DNA of 16,538 nt from Candidatus Magasanikiibacteriota bacterium (GTDB lineage Bacteria > Patescibacteriota > Patescibacteriia > Magasanikbacterales > GWA2-37-8), in contig CAIOJG010000109.1 of NCBI GenBank assembly GCA_903858555.1, forward strand, positions 1 to 16,538, in the 5' to 3' direction. A program made the translations under genes and the position numbers. The notes below the pieces were generated by a model. The model saw only the letters and a program-made list of their open reading frames with translations. It did not search any database and was not told the origin of the DNA. Below are positions 16,522 through 16,538 of this stretch, piece by piece; within the stretch, counting starts at the first letter, position 1; each line of letters begins with the position of its first letter.

Positions 16522-16538
16522 GTGGCCTCCACTTAAAG

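Larger units (their letters stand above)
16170..16538. other. GC-rich terminal segment, unlike the rest of the window
   Basis: Base content changes sharply right after the last operon gene. One 60-base row (16261-16320) is 63% GC by count, well above the AT-rich genes before it. It contains one supported minus-strand ORF with a real Shine-Dalgarno, unlike other genes here. It may be a mis-joined contig end or acquired DNA. Confidence 0.6.

Noticed and set aside
16222..16536. 104-codon plus-strand frame in the GC-rich tail
   Set aside because: It lacks a Shine-Dalgarno, and the opposite strand has a complete frame with one.

Overview
The window looks like a genome fragment from a small-genome, AT-rich uncultivated bacterium. 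I infer Candidate Phyla Radiation / Patescibacteria. The reasons are a 23S-5S rRNA unit with no 16S gene in front, a group I intron in the 23S gene, a freestanding LAGLIDADG gene, almost no Shine-Dalgarno motifs, and short tightly packed operons. UGA is a normal stop codon (ends at 3005 and 10893), which argues against the UGA-recoding CPR lineages. No lineage was confirmed by a database search.

Layout. 1-2219: a polyamine operon with the end of arginine decarboxylase (speA), agmatinase (speB) and a GNAT acetyltransferase. 2266-2350: tRNA-Leu(UAG), followed by a freestanding LAGLIDADG endonuclease gene. 3055-3761: a small Smr-domain gene whose transcript is probably almost leaderless, and an unknown gene ending in a good terminator. 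3827-7663: a consensus promoter, a leader of about 390 nt with a terminator-like hairpin and a boxA-like site, the 23S gene interrupted by an ORF-less group I intron of about 290 nt, then 5S. 7681-7937: a GC-rich, strongly folded region that I cannot assign to a known RNA family. 8046-10054: fructose-1,6-bisphosphatase and class I aldolase. 10101-16167: a perfect promoter overlapped by an inverted repeat, driving a packed seven-gene operon: TrmB-type regulator, HAD hydrolase, GlmU-like uridylyltransferase without the acetyltransferase half, methyltransferase-like protein, glmS, a yvcK/glmR homologue and a small GNAT. 16170-16538: a GC-rich segment unlike the rest, with one minus-strand ORF that has a Shine-Dalgarno site; this may be an assembly chimera or a transferred piece.

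How the genes fit together. Aldolase and FBPase make fructose-6-phosphate, the substrate of GlmS. GlmS, a nucleotidyltransferase and the YvcK/GlmR-type UDP-GlcNAc sensor sit in the next operon under a sugar-type regulator. The result is a compact gluconeogenesis-to-UDP-GlcNAc module. The acetyltransferase half of GlmU is missing, and the small GNAT at the operon end has some resemblance to the eukaryotic Gna1 enzyme, so it may fill the gap. That is a hypothesis.

The strongest candidates for something new are the unassigned RNA at 7681-7937, the promoter-RNA-terminator unit in front of 23S, the 23S intron with its odd splice-site geometry, and the Gna1-like route.
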